The position numbers and the translations under genes were made by a program. The notes below the pieces were generated by a model. That model did no database searches. It had not been told where the DNA came from and saw only the letters and a list, made by a program, of their open reading frames with translations. Below, piece after piece: positions 8,299-15,958 of a stretch of 50,617 nucleotides of DNA (positions are counted from its first letter, which is position 1; every line of letters begins with the position of its first letter). This stretch comes from DATMXS01 sp050260275 (lineage in GTDB: Bacteria > Acidobacteriota > Terriglobia > Bryobacterales > Bryobacteraceae), in the NCBI GenBank assembly GCA_050260275.1, contig JBLNBX010000226.1:1-50617 (forward strand), written 5' to 3'.

Positions 8299-10452
8299 TT
8301 ACCTCACCTGCACCGTCACGCCCGGCTGGCATCGCGTCGAGCCAATATTCAGTTCCACCGGCTGCACCCCCGAAGGCGTTTCCCGCGGAACGCGCGCGTT
8401 CACCTGCATCAGTCCGGCGAAACCCGGCGATGCGCCGGCGTACAGTATCTCCGCCTGCCGCCCGCCGATCGTGACCGTAACCGGAAGTACCGGCTTACCA
8501 TATGGAGGCTCAGCCAGTTCGCCCTCCACCGCGTCCGGAGTCCTCAGCCCTTCGCCCGTTGCCCAGAAGACTATGATTGACCCCGGCGCGGCCGGGTTCT
8601 GCGCCGAGTTCAGCGAGCCGTCCTCGTTCAGCGCCGCAGCCTGACCAGCGCCGCCCGCGTACGTGAAGATGCCGGGAGCGGTAGCGGCCACCTGTGCTGT
8701 GATGCCGGACTTTCGCACTCCGTTGTAGAACAGCTCGATCTCGACCTGGTCCATGCCGGCGATCGAGTATGGCGCTTGCAGGTTCACCTGATCCGCGTGC
8801 GCGTACAGCAGCGGCGCAGGGCGGCCGTTCAGGCGCACCTGGAACCCGCCGAGCGAGGTAGGCAGCCGCCCGGACGAGTCCGCATCGCCGAACGCGGGCT
8901 CCGCCGGGCCGATTCCGTTGCCGAACAGCGTGACAAGCGCGCCCGGCGCAACCGGCGTCGCGAGGAAGCTAGCCGCGTTCGTAACTGCGCCGATCTGCAC
9001 CTGCTTCTGCGCGTCCTCGCCGGGCGAGGGCTGCGGGTTGGGACCGGGCTGCGGTTCCGGCGTGGGCTGCGGTTGCGGCGTGGGAGGCGGAGCCGCACCG
9101 GCCGGCAATTCCACCACGAACACGTCGCGGCGGTTGGCTCCGACGCTCTTCCCCCAGTTGGACGTGAAGCTGAAATAGCGGCCGTCCTGTGAGATGTTGC
9201 CGCGCGGATCGTCCCAGAACTCGCTGCGGTCCCACACGGCGCGGTGGTGCGCGATGCGGTACACGGTGCCGCTGCCGTCGGTGGCGATCGCGACAATCTC
9301 GTTGTCCCATGCCCGCCACGGCACGTCTGTCCGGCGGGCGTCGCGCACAAGCGAGCCCACTACCGGCACAAGCACGTCCGGCCGCGCATTGTTCCAGGAA
9401 TGATGCCCGCTCGCGATCGGCGTGTGCGGCGAAGGAAGATTCTGCCACGGGATCAGGTATTTGTAATTGTTGATCTCGCCTTCGCTTAGCCCGCGTATGG
9501 CCCACTGCTGCTCCTCGTAGAACGTCGGTTGGCCGCCATAGAAGCCGGACTGGTTCACGCGCACGCCGAATCCCGCGGCGTCGTGCCCGCTCCACTCCGC
9601 ATCGATGTCATAGACGCGGCTCGTTTCGACGTCCCACACCGTCCACTCGCTCTTGCCGGGCGCCTTCCCCTGGCCCTTGGCGAGGATGACGTAGCGGCCC
9701 GATCGGTCCAGGTAAGCGCTGTGGATACCGAAGCCCAGCGGTTTCGAGGTTGGCCTTCCGTCGATCTGCGAGGTCATGGTGTTGAGCACGTGGTAGCGGC
9801 CAGTGTTGCGGTCGAGCACGGCAACCCATGGATGCGTGTCCTGCTGCCCGCCGAAGGCCAGGCAGATGCGGCTGTCGTCGTCGCTTATCGCCGGAGCGTA
9901 CGCGTAGTTGCCCACTCCGGGAACGGCCTTCTGTGCGTCGAAGACCACCGTCTGTGTGTTCTTGCTGACGTCGTACTCGATCACCGTCAAGCCCTTCGTG
10001 GCGTAGAGAATGTTCGGCCGGCGGTAGCTCCACGGACCGCTATAAGGGAACACGAACGGCATGGCGGCATTCTTCGGGTCGGGCAGGGGAGTGGCGCGCA
10101 TCGAAGCGCCATCGAACCGGTAGAAGATGATTCCCCCGCGGCCCAAAACCCAGAACATGGTCGAGTCGGCGTTCCAGTTGTTCTCGAAGCTCCCCGCGGG
10201 CGTCATGAACGCGGCGCCGGGGTAGTCGGGCTGCGTGTCAGCGTCAGTGACACGCAGGATGCGCGTTCCGAACGTCGGGTCCACGATGACGCTGCCCGCC
10301 GGGCCCATTGCCGGCAAAGGCGGCTCGGGGCGCGGTGTGTTGTCAGTGATCGCGCTGTACCGGACTGGCGCGTTCGCGTTGGCCACGAGCGAACCAGTGA
10401 TTACAAAACACGCCACGGCCAAGAGGGAAATGCCACGTGAAATAAACTTCAT
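8299..10452 (-). CDS. Exported beta-propeller-like protein with Solibacter C-terminal domain (TIGR03437 type)
   Basis: A signal peptide (about residues 1-27, ending VANANA) precedes a region of about 420 residues rich in repeated beta-strand phrases such as DSTMFWVLGRGGIIFYRFDG, DSRICLAFGGQQDTHPWVAV and DGRYFSFTSNWGKS. These are typical of TolB/WD-like propellers that read out stored values. A Pro-rich hinge (about 453-483) leads to the C-terminal domain. That domain has the signature IGAVTNAASF near 490, VTLFGNGIGP, QVNLQAPYSI, then APGSIIVFWATGEG and LMQVNARVPRETPSG, and ends at 717. This domain is found almost only in Solibacter-like Acidobacteria, attached to secreted proteins. The gene has its own 137-base leader containing a palindromic array (10463-10502). 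Ligand and role are unknown. Confidence 0.88.
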   Translation of the reverse strand: MKFISRGISLLAVACFVITGSLVANANAPVRYSAITDNTPRPEPPLPAMGPAGSVIVDPTFGTRILRVTDADTQPDYPGAAFMTPAGSFENNWNADSTMFWVLGRGGIIFYRFDGASMRATPLPDPKNAAMPFVFPYSGPWSYRRPNILYATKGLTVIEYDVSKNTQTVVFDAQKAVPGVGNYAYAPAISDDDSRICLAFGGQQDTHPWVAVLDRNTGRYHVLNTMTSQIDGRPTSKPLGFGIHSAYLDRSGRYVILAKGQGKAPGKSEWTVWDVETSRVYDIDAEWSGHDAAGFGVRVNQSGFYGGQPTFYEEQQWAIRGLSEGEINNYKYLIPWQNLPSPHTPIASGHHSWNNARPDVLVPVVGSLVRDARRTDVPWRAWDNEIVAIATDGSGTVYRIAHHRAVWDRSEFWDDPRGNISQDGRYFSFTSNWGKSVGANRRDVFVVELPAGAAPPPTPQPQPTPEPQPGPNPQPSPGEDAQKQVQIGAVTNAASFLATPVAPGALVTLFGNGIGPAEPAFGDADSSGRLPTSLGGFQVRLNGRPAPLLYAHADQVNLQAPYSIAGMDQVEIELFYNGVRKSGITAQVAATAPGIFTYAGGAGQAAALNEDGSLNSAQNPAAPGSIIVFWATGEGLRTPDAVEGELAEPPYGKPVLPVTVTIGGRQAEILYAGASPGFAGLMQVNARVPRETPSGVQPVELNIGSTRCQPGVTVQVR

Positions 10453-10462
10453 TGATGATGCC

Positions 10463-10502
10463 TTAGTCCCGAATAAGTACTACTTGTCCCAATGAGGACT
10501 AA
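10463..10502. promoter_or_regulatory. Operator-like array upstream of the 8299-10452 gene
   Basis: It begins 11 bases upstream of the minus-strand start codon at 10452. It contains outer inverted arms TTAGTCC (10463-10469) and GGACTAA (10496-10502), a central near-palindrome AAGTA-C-TACTT (10475-10485), and a direct repeat GTCCC(G)AAT at 10466 and 10486, 20 bases or two helical turns apart. This arrangement fits binding of a dimeric regulator or a structured leader RNA. No regulator can be named. Confidence 0.4.
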
Positions 10503-10530
10503 AGTAATAGAACTATGGCTTGTGGCGTAG

Positions 10531-10578
10531 CCCCCACTCGGGGGTTTAATGGGGTCTAGTAAGCGGGTATGGATACCC
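10531..10578. terminator. Two hairpins downstream of the caspase-like gene
   Basis: GGGTAT-GG-ATACCC (10565-10578) and CCCCC-ACTC-GGGGG (10531-10544) lie just past the stop of the minus-strand gene at 10590. They probably insulate it from the next minus-strand gene. The only T-run (TTTAAT) follows the second hairpin on the plus strand, so the orientation is unclear. Confidence 0.4.
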
Positions 10579-10589
10579 TCAGATGGGGG

Positions 10590-11378
10590 TTAATTGAGCA
10601 GCAAGTCGTTGAGCCCGTTGAAGGAACGGCACGACCCGTTCGTACGCAACTCCGGGTCGCCCTCGAGCGCGTCGCGGTGCGCCGCGATCGCCACGTCGAA
10701 CGCCTCGCGCACGGACGTTTTGCCGTCACGATTGGCGTCGGCCCGCTCGGGGTTCAGGAAGGCTTCCCAGAAAGCCTCGGCGAAATAGGAACATTCGGTG
10801 GGGTGGTTCGCGTCCACGGTACTGATGACGATGGCGCGGCTGCGCGTGCCCTCGAAGGCGTCTGAAAAGCCGCCCGAGAAGCACTGGTCCATGACGACGA
10901 CGGTATCCGAGGCGAGGCTGTCCACGTCGTCGCGGAGGTCGAATGCCCACAGTGCATCCCTGCCGAGTTCGAGGTAGCTCTCTCCCTCCTCGGAGGTGTC
11001 GCCGTGCCCGGTGCCGTAGATTACAACGATGTCGCCCGGCTGAGCGGAGGCGGCCAGCTTGTCGAACACTGCGGCGTAGTCCGCGATGGACGGCCTGAAC
11101 CGGAGCAACTCGCGAGGCAGCCGGACGCGGGGGTCGGGGGTGGTGAGCACGAAAATGCTGTTCTCGGAGAAACCGAGGGTGCGCAGCGTGCGCCAGGCGC
11201 TGAGCGCATTCATCTTGTGCCGCCGCTCGACATCTCCGTTGACGATGAGCGCGTACTTACGCGGCAGGCGGGCCTGAGCGGTTTCGGATTCGCCCCGGCA
11301 AGCCTCGGCTTCGGTGCGCACGGTCCGGCAGGCTGGTAGCGCCGCCAAAACCACGAGGATCAGCGCCGCGCGCAGCAT
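10590..11378 (-). CDS. Caspase-like (clan CD) peptidase lipoprotein with an EF-hand loop
   Basis: The 262-residue protein opens with a lipoprotein signal (lipobox LPAC, Cys17). The caspase/legumain-type fold follows: YALIVNGD (42-49), the catalytic His125 in VVIYGTGHGD, and the catalytic Cys166 in VVVMDQCFSGGF. Near the C terminus is a perfect 12-position EF-hand loop, D214-A-N-R-D-G-K-T-S-V-R-E225, which suggests calcium control, as known for some bacterial clan CD proteases. The pattern GHGD plus DQCFSG fits family C13/C14-like bacterial peptidases. A lipid-anchored clan CD protease should sit at the inner or outer membrane facing the periplasm. It is transcribed away from the AlkD gene, with 45 bases between the two proposed start codons. 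Its substrate is unknown, and no immunity-like partner is adjacent. Confidence 0.82.
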   Translation of the reverse strand: MLRAALILVVLAALPACRTVRTEAEACRGESETAQARLPRKYALIVNGDVERRHKMNALSAWRTLRTLGFSENSIFVLTTPDPRVRLPRELLRFRPSIADYAAVFDKLAASAQPGDIVVIYGTGHGDTSEEGESYLELGRDALWAFDLRDDVDSLASDTVVVMDQCFSGGFSDAFEGTRSRAIVISTVDANHPTECSYFAEAFWEAFLNPERADANRDGKTSVREAFDVAIAAHRDALEGDPELRTNGSCRSFNGLNDLLLN

Positions 11379-11423
11379 AGGGCTATCTCATCGTACCGCG
11401 CCGGCCTCTGGCAGGCGTTGACA

Positions 11424-12209
11424 ATGGCACACGGCGTGCATCAGACTAACGGCGTAATGCCCGCGCCCAAGATTGCCCGGGACCGCGTTGCCGCGCTTGC
11501 CGCTTCCATTCGCGCCTATTGCGCCGCTAACGCCGATCACGCCAAAGCTCAGCGATGGGCCCGTTATTTCAAGGAAGGCTACGACGCCTGGGGGCTGATC
11601 GACAAGGATAACCCGCTGTGGCACGCGAAGCAGGCCGAGTGGCTCGAGGCGAACTGGGACATTGGCATACGGGGTTTTCTCCGCCTGGGCAACCTGCTCT
11701 TTGCGAGCGGCAAGTTCGAGGAAGGCTCGCTGGCGCTGCGCTTCCTCGCCACCATGCGGGATGAGTTGGACGCCGAGACATTTCCTCTGCTCGGCCAGTG
11801 GTTTGAGGGCATCCGCAACTGGGCGCATACGGATGCGCTGTGCGGCGAAGTGATATCCCCGCTGTTGCAAGATGGCGTCATCGGCCTGGATCAGGTCGCT
11901 ACCTGGCGGGCATCCCACCTGAAGTACCAGCGGCGCGCCGTGCCCGTGGCGATGCTCGGCCTGCTGAAGACCGACTGCGACGTTGCGCCGCTGCTGGACT
12001 TCGTGCGGCCGCTCATGACCGACAACGAACGCGTAGTTCACCAGGGCGTGGGCTGGTTCCTCCGCGAAGCGTGGAAAAAGCAACCCGAACCAGTGGAGGC
12101 ATTCTTTCTCGAATGGAAGGACCAGGCGCCTCGTCTGATCTACCAGTACGCAACCGAGAAGATGACGCCGGCCGCGCGCGAGCGCTTTCGCGCTTCCAAG
12201 CGGCGGTAG
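11424..12209 (+). CDS. AlkD-type DNA alkylation repair protein (HEAT-like glycosylase)
   Basis: The all-helical HEAT-repeat protein of about 261 residues belongs to the DNA alkylation repair family (PF08713 type). Diagnostic stretches are RYFKEGYDAWGLIDKD, the helix with NWAHTDALC, whose Trp and Asp match the positions used by AlkD to stabilise the damaged nucleotide, WRASHLKYQRRAVPVAML and VVHQGVGWFLREAWKK. The function is removal of bulky or cationic alkylated purines from DNA in the cytoplasm without base flipping. ATG at 11424 has a weak AGG eight bases upstream. A TTG at 11418 and an ATG at 11457 are in frame, and the latter starts nearer the conserved core. It is divergent from the caspase-like gene. 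Confidence 0.88.
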   Translation: MAHGVHQTNGVMPAPKIARDRVAALAASIRAYCAANADHAKAQRWARYFKEGYDAWGLIDKDNPLWHAKQAEWLEANWDIGIRGFLRLGNLLFASGKFEEGSLALRFLATMRDELDAETFPLLGQWFEGIRNWAHTDALCGEVISPLLQDGVIGLDQVATWRASHLKYQRRAVPVAMLGLLKTDCDVAPLLDFVRPLMTDNERVVHQGVGWFLREAWKKQPEPVEAFFLEWKDQAPRLIYQYATEKMTPAARERFRASKRR

Positions 12210-12583
12210 TCCGGCGCTCTGCCGCTGTGTGCTGATGGGGCTTCGACTGCTGAGTCCATCTTGAGACAGGGGCTAAAGCCCTTTTGCAAAGAGGCGCTTT
12301 GCGGCACGGCTGAAGCCGTGCCCTGATACGAGGCCTGACTACAGAGGCTCCTTCCTAAGGCATTCCCGGCGGGACGGCTAAGGGCGGCGGCGACGCCTCC
12401 CGCGGACGCTGACGAACCGGGGGCCGGTGATGGGCGCGAGCAGACCGGCGCCCGCCGGGTGTCCCCCGAGAAGCACGAGCTTGCGTGCCGGTTTGCGGCT
12501 TGAGGCTTAGAGGGACGAGCGGTGGCGTGCTGGTGAATCCATTCCCGCGGCGGCCGGGGAAGCGTACCAGGAACAAGGAGGAA
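12210..12583. other. Non-coding gap between AlkD and kinase genes
   Basis: The left part holds three consecutive hairpins, described separately. Bases about 12360-12540 are very GC-rich and contain an 84-codon minus-strand frame (12355-12609) with a low-complexity Arg/Pro-rich product that overlaps the terminator, so I do not call it. I see no tRNA, promoter consensus or recognisable gene remnant in this part. Confidence 0.5.
12270..12322. repeat. Three tandem short hairpins, acidobacterial-style intergenic palindromes
   Basis: GGGC-TAAA-GCCC (12270-12281, followed by TTTT), then GCAAAG-AGGCG-CTTTGC (12286-12302), then GGCACGGC-TGAA-GCCGTGCC (12303-12322). All stems are perfect. The first, with its T-run, could terminate the AlkD transcript. 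The third shares the GC-TGAA-GC centre seen at 8082-8103. Confidence 0.6.
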
Positions 12584-12615
12584 CCGGAGATGGGCCTTTG
12601 CGGGCCCATCTCCGG
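12584..12615 (-). terminator. Strong stem-loop ending the kinase/CsgG transcript
   Basis: A perfect 13-base-pair stem, CCGGAGATGGGCC paired with GGCCCATCTCCGG around a 6-base loop. It begins 7 bases beyond the stop of the minus-strand kinase gene. In the minus direction the stem is followed by TTCCTCCTTGTTCC, a moderately T-rich tail. This is the best terminator in the window. Confidence 0.75.
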
Positions 12616-12622
12616 GCAGGGC

Positions 12623-14344
12623 TCAGCGGCCCAGGAATTTCTCGATCCTGTCGAGGTCGCGCTCGGCGACGTCGAGGGCGCTCCGCGCCTCGTCGGGATC
12701 GTTGTTGTTCACCGCCGTGCGGGCATCCTCGAGTGCTTCGTTGAGGCGGTCCCAGGCGGCGGAGATATCCCCGCGCAGCCCTACGCCGGACTCCTGCTGC
12801 CGGGCTTCGAGATTCTTCAAGGTCCGGCTCGCGGCGGAGGCGCGCGAAGAGATGTTGCGCAGGCGCTGGCGGGCCTCGGCGAGGGCGGCCTTATCTATCG
12901 CAGGCTCCTTCGGCGCAGCGGGTGCGGCAGGCGGAGCGGACGCGGCTGGCTCCGAGGCCGCAGGCGACGGCGGAACGGCTGCAGCAGCCGGGACCGGCGA
13001 TTGCGCCGGCGCCGAAACAGCTTGCCGCCGCGCCGGACTTGAGGCAACAGGCTCCTGCACGCGGGCGGGCGCAGCCTCGGGCACGGCAGCGGTTTCAGCG
13101 GGCGCCGATGGCGCAGCCTGGGCCGATTCCTGCGCCGGCACGGCGGCGCTTTCGCCGACGGCAGGCGCCTCAGCCGCTTCGGTCACCGCTTCCTGGGCAG
13201 GCTCATCGCCGCCGAAGCTCAACTGAGAACTGGCCTGCGTCCCCAAGAAACGAGGAAGCTGCAGCGCGGCAACCGCGAGCACGGCGACAACAATGAGACC
13301 GCCAAGCCCTATCCACAACCCGCGGTGGCCTTTTGCCGCGGCCGGCGGAGGCGGAGGAGGAGGCGGCGGAGCGGCGTTCACATTCGGAGCAGGCGGCGGG
13401 CCCGACGCGACAGCGGGTTGCTGCGGCGCCGTCGGAATCGACGCCGGAGGCGGCTGAGTGAACATGCGCGACGCCGGAGCAGCCGCTGGAAGCGGCGCCG
13501 GAGCGATGTCACCCAGCGTCGGGCGGATGCTCTCGAGCGCCATCCGGAAAGCCTGCGCCGTCTGGAAACGGTCGCCCGGATCTTTCTGAATAGCGGTCAT
13601 TATGATCTCGTTGAGATCGGACGGCAGCGACGGGTTGATCTCGATGGGCGGCGTGGGTTTCTGCTCCAGATGAGCAACCATGAGCGAGTAGTCGCTGTCA
13701 CCCCTGAACGGCCGCGTTCCGGTGACGAGTTCGTAGAGCGAAACGCCCACCGAGTACAGATCCGAGCGGCCATCGAGCTGTGCGCTGCCTTTCACCTGCT
13801 CCGGCGACATGTAGTAGAGCGACCCCAGTGTCGTGCCGGTCATCGTCAGGCGGCGGTCCGCCGCAGCCTTGGCGATGCCGAAATCCATCAGCTTCACCAG
13901 GCCGTCCGGCGTCTGCATCATGTTGGCCGGCTTGATGTCCCGATGGACGACGTTGCGCTCGTGAGCGTAGGCCAGCGCCGCCAGCACCTGGATGATGGCA
14001 TCGGCGGCCTCGGCGAGCGGCAGCCGCCCTTCGCCGCTCTTCAGGCGATCCTCCAGCGTGCGGCCTTCGACGAACTCCATGATCATGAGCAGCTGGTTGT
14101 TGACGCGCAGCGCCGTGTGCAGCGCGGCGATGTTGGGATGGTTCAGGCTGGCCAGCAGCTTGATCTCGCGCATGAAGCGGTCGGCCAGTTCCGGCTCCGT
14201 GGCAAGGTCGGGGAGAAGGACCTTCATCGCCTCGACGCGGTCGGAGATCGTATTCCGGACCTTGTACACCTTCCCCATGCCGCCGGCGCCGAGAATGCCG
14301 ACTATCTGGTAATCGCCTACAGTGTCGCCAATGTTGAATGCCAT
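12623..14344 (-). CDS. Membrane-anchored Ser/Thr protein kinase (PknB/PpkA type) with coiled-coil tail
   Basis: The 573-residue protein has an N-terminal Hanks-type kinase domain (about 12-275). It shows the glycine loop GAGGMGKVYKV, Lys41 in AMKVL, the catalytic VVHRDIKPANMM (Asp136), LMDFGIAK (Asp154) and SPEQVKG. A Pro-rich stretch leads to one transmembrane helix at about 342-362. After it come an Ala/Pro-rich spacer and a helical, probably coiled-coil end (about 485-573). The topology puts the kinase in the cytoplasm and the tail in the periplasm. It follows the CsgG-like gene by 7 bases and ends in a clear terminator, and the pair lies directly downstream of the T6SS minus arm. PpkA-type kinases control T6SS firing in Pseudomonas and Serratia, so a similar role is plausible but not shown. 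All catalytic residues are present. Confidence 0.9.
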   Translation of the reverse strand: MAFNIGDTVGDYQIVGILGAGGMGKVYKVRNTISDRVEAMKVLLPDLATEPELADRFMREIKLLASLNHPNIAALHTALRVNNQLLMIMEFVEGRTLEDRLKSGEGRLPLAEAADAIIQVLAALAYAHERNVVHRDIKPANMMQTPDGLVKLMDFGIAKAAADRRLTMTGTTLGSLYYMSPEQVKGSAQLDGRSDLYSVGVSLYELVTGTRPFRGDSDYSLMVAHLEQKPTPPIEINPSLPSDLNEIIMTAIQKDPGDRFQTAQAFRMALESIRPTLGDIAPAPLPAAAPASRMFTQPPPASIPTAPQQPAVASGPPPAPNVNAAPPPPPPPPPAAAKGHRGLWIGLGGLIVVAVLAVAALQLPRFLGTQASSQLSFGGDEPAQEAVTEAAEAPAVGESAAVPAQESAQAAPSAPAETAAVPEAAPARVQEPVASSPARRQAVSAPAQSPVPAAAAVPPSPAASEPAASAPPAAPAAPKEPAIDKAALAEARQRLRNISSRASAASRTLKNLEARQQESGVGLRGDISAAWDRLNEALEDARTAVNNNDPDEARSALDVAERDLDRIEKFLGR

Positions 14345-14351
14345 AGGTGCC

Positions 14352-15326
14352 TCAGTTGTTCTTCACTACGTCGCCGACCTTTGGCGTGCCCGTACCGGAG
14401 AAGGTGCCGACCGAAGACGCTTCGTCGGCTTCGGTGATGACCACCTCTCCGAGCTTCTCCTCGACGCTCCTGAGCACCTTGCCGGTTGCGGGGTCCCGCA
14501 CCTCGCGGACCTTGCGGCTAACCTGCAGCCGATCTCCGGTCTTGACGCCGGTGCGCGTGCCTACATTGAGAATGAGGGTGTTGCCGCTGACGTCGGCCAC
14601 GAGTCCATCGATGACCACGGCGCGCTGCGGCAGGCGGCTGGCGGCCGCGTTCAGGCCCTCGGCAAGCTGCGCCACAGCGGCTGTCACCGCCTCGCCAATG
14701 ATTGTGTTAGCGAAGTTGCGGCTCTTCATATCTGCGGCTCCGCCGCCGGCGATGTGGCCTCCGCCAGCGCCGGCGAGCGCTGTGCTCTTGCGCTGGGACT
14801 CACCCACGCCATGCGCTGACGCGAGGATCTCGGCAGTTGTCGTATCGATCATCCGGGCCGTAACCGCCACGACCGCCTTAGATTCGTCGCGCCTGACGCC
14901 GCCTATCCCAAACCGCCCGCTTACGCGGCTCACCGCGCCTCCGCCCACGCCGCGGCTTTTGTCGTCGCGCCCGAATTGAGTGATGGTTCCGATGATGATT
15001 GCGTCGACACCGAGCACCCGGCCTATTTTGGCCGCGGTAGAGCTGCCCGCCCGATCGCTATTCGAGAAGTTCTGCTCCGCGAGTATCTTCTCCAGGGCGC
15101 TGCGCTCGATGACGCTGTACACGCCGCCGTTCACCAGTTGCTCTACGAGCAGTTCGCTTATGCCCCTGCCGATGTCCTGGTCCGTCCCGAACCAGGCTGC
15201 GCTCTCGCTTCGCACAGTGCCGTAATCGAAGTCGAGTACGGCGACCCGCTTCCTTTGCTGCGCAGCGGCAGCGGGGACCAGCACCGCGGCTATCAAGATG
15301 GCTGCAATCGGGTAACGCACTGACAT
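14352..15326 (-). CDS. CsgG-family exported protein
   Basis: The signal peptide (ends VPAAAA, about residue 22) has no lipobox cysteine, unlike classical CsgG. The mature N-terminal half carries the CsgG/HfaB pattern: RVAVLDFDYGTV, a GRGISELLVEQLVNGGVYSVIERSALEKIL region (residues about 53-83), LGVDAIIIGTITQFG and VAVTARMIDTTTAEILAS. The C-terminal third (about 240-324) is a small beta-rich domain with LNVGTRTGVKTGDRLQV, similar to flagellar-type or FlgT-like beta domains often attached to CsgG homologues. In E. coli, CsgG forms the outer-membrane curli pore. Here no curli genes are present; instead it is co-transcribed with a Ser/Thr kinase next to the T6SS. A periplasmic or outer-membrane accessory role is inferred only. 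The length of 324 exceeds CsgG (about 260) because of the added domain. Confidence 0.82.
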   Translation of the reverse strand: MSVRYPIAAILIAAVLVPAAAAQQRKRVAVLDFDYGTVRSESAAWFGTDQDIGRGISELLVEQLVNGGVYSVIERSALEKILAEQNFSNSDRAGSSTAAKIGRVLGVDAIIIGTITQFGRDDKSRGVGGGAVSRVSGRFGIGGVRRDESKAVVAVTARMIDTTTAEILASAHGVGESQRKSTALAGAGGGHIAGGGAADMKSRNFANTIIGEAVTAAVAQLAEGLNAAASRLPQRAVVIDGLVADVSGNTLILNVGTRTGVKTGDRLQVSRKVREVRDPATGKVLRSVEEKLGEVVITEADEASSVGTFSGTGTPKVGDVVKNN

Positions 15327-15451
15327 TTCTCCTATCTAAGTTCAATTCCCCGGCTATGTCCGCGGCAGAGCTCGCGGCCGGAAGGCTCCGCGCACCTGTA
15401 CAGTAATACCACCGGCGGATCCTCGTGGGAAGCCAGTCGAGTTATCCACAG

Positions 15452-15958
15452 TTAGCTTCCACCCTCGGGCGGAGCCGCGACCGGATCGCCGACAGCGTCC
15501 TGAGTCAGACCCTCGAGTGGCGCCTCAAGCGCCGCCAGGGCGTCGGCGGCGATCAGCCCGACTCCACCGAGACCGGCGATGGGACGGTTGCGCGCATTGC
15601 CGGCGGCGACAGCCCGCAGCGCCGACATCGCCGACTGAACGAGGCGTTCCGCTCTGGCATCACCACTGATGCCCGGATCGGCCATGACCTGCGTAGCCCA
15701 CGGGTACCGGGGATTGCGCTCGAAATCGCGGTCGAACAGAAACAGCAACTGCACGAAGCGGGCAGTGCCGATCTCGGACCGGATGCCGCAGGCTGCGGCG
15801 CGCTCGACTCCGAGCTGGATGGCGCGGCGCGTGCGCTCGTCACCGAATTTCTCCGCGTGCACCGGCAGCGCCTGCTTGAGGCAGGCGAACAGGCGATCCT
15901 CGAATCCACGCCTCAGTACCTCGGAGAATTTCTTGAGCTGCTCCTCGCGGATGATCAT
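15452..15958 (-). CDS. Small protein coupled to the DUF4123 gene (T6SS-associated, function unknown)
   Basis: The 168-residue gene starts at ATG 15958 inside an ATGA overlap with the stop of the DUF4123 gene, a strong sign of translational coupling. The N-terminal part (MIIREEQLKKFSEVL, GFEDRLFACLKQALPVHAEK, LGVERAAACGIRSEIGTARF, then LFDRDFERNPRYPWA) matches a pattern I recall from small ORFs next to DUF4123/VgrG genes in other T6SS loci, but I cannot verify this here. The C-terminal 60 residues contain a glycine-zipper-like hydrophobic stretch (PIAGLGGVGLIAADALAAL, about 124-142) and a Pro-rich end. Possible roles are effector co-adaptor, small effector or structural helper; I cannot choose. 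The same frame is open upstream to 16273, but that part is the shadow of DUF4123. Confidence 0.7.
   Translation of the reverse strand: MIIREEQLKKFSEVLRRGFEDRLFACLKQALPVHAEKFGDERTRRAIQLGVERAAACGIRSEIGTARFVQLLFLFDRDFERNPRYPWATQVMADPGISGDARAERLVQSAMSALRAVAAGNARNRPIAGLGGVGLIAADALAALEAPLEGLTQDAVGDPVAAPPEGGS

Noticed and set aside
12355..12609. Minus-strand 84-codon frame in the gap before the kinase
   Set aside because: It overlaps the strong terminator stem and its product is Arg/Pro-rich without motif.
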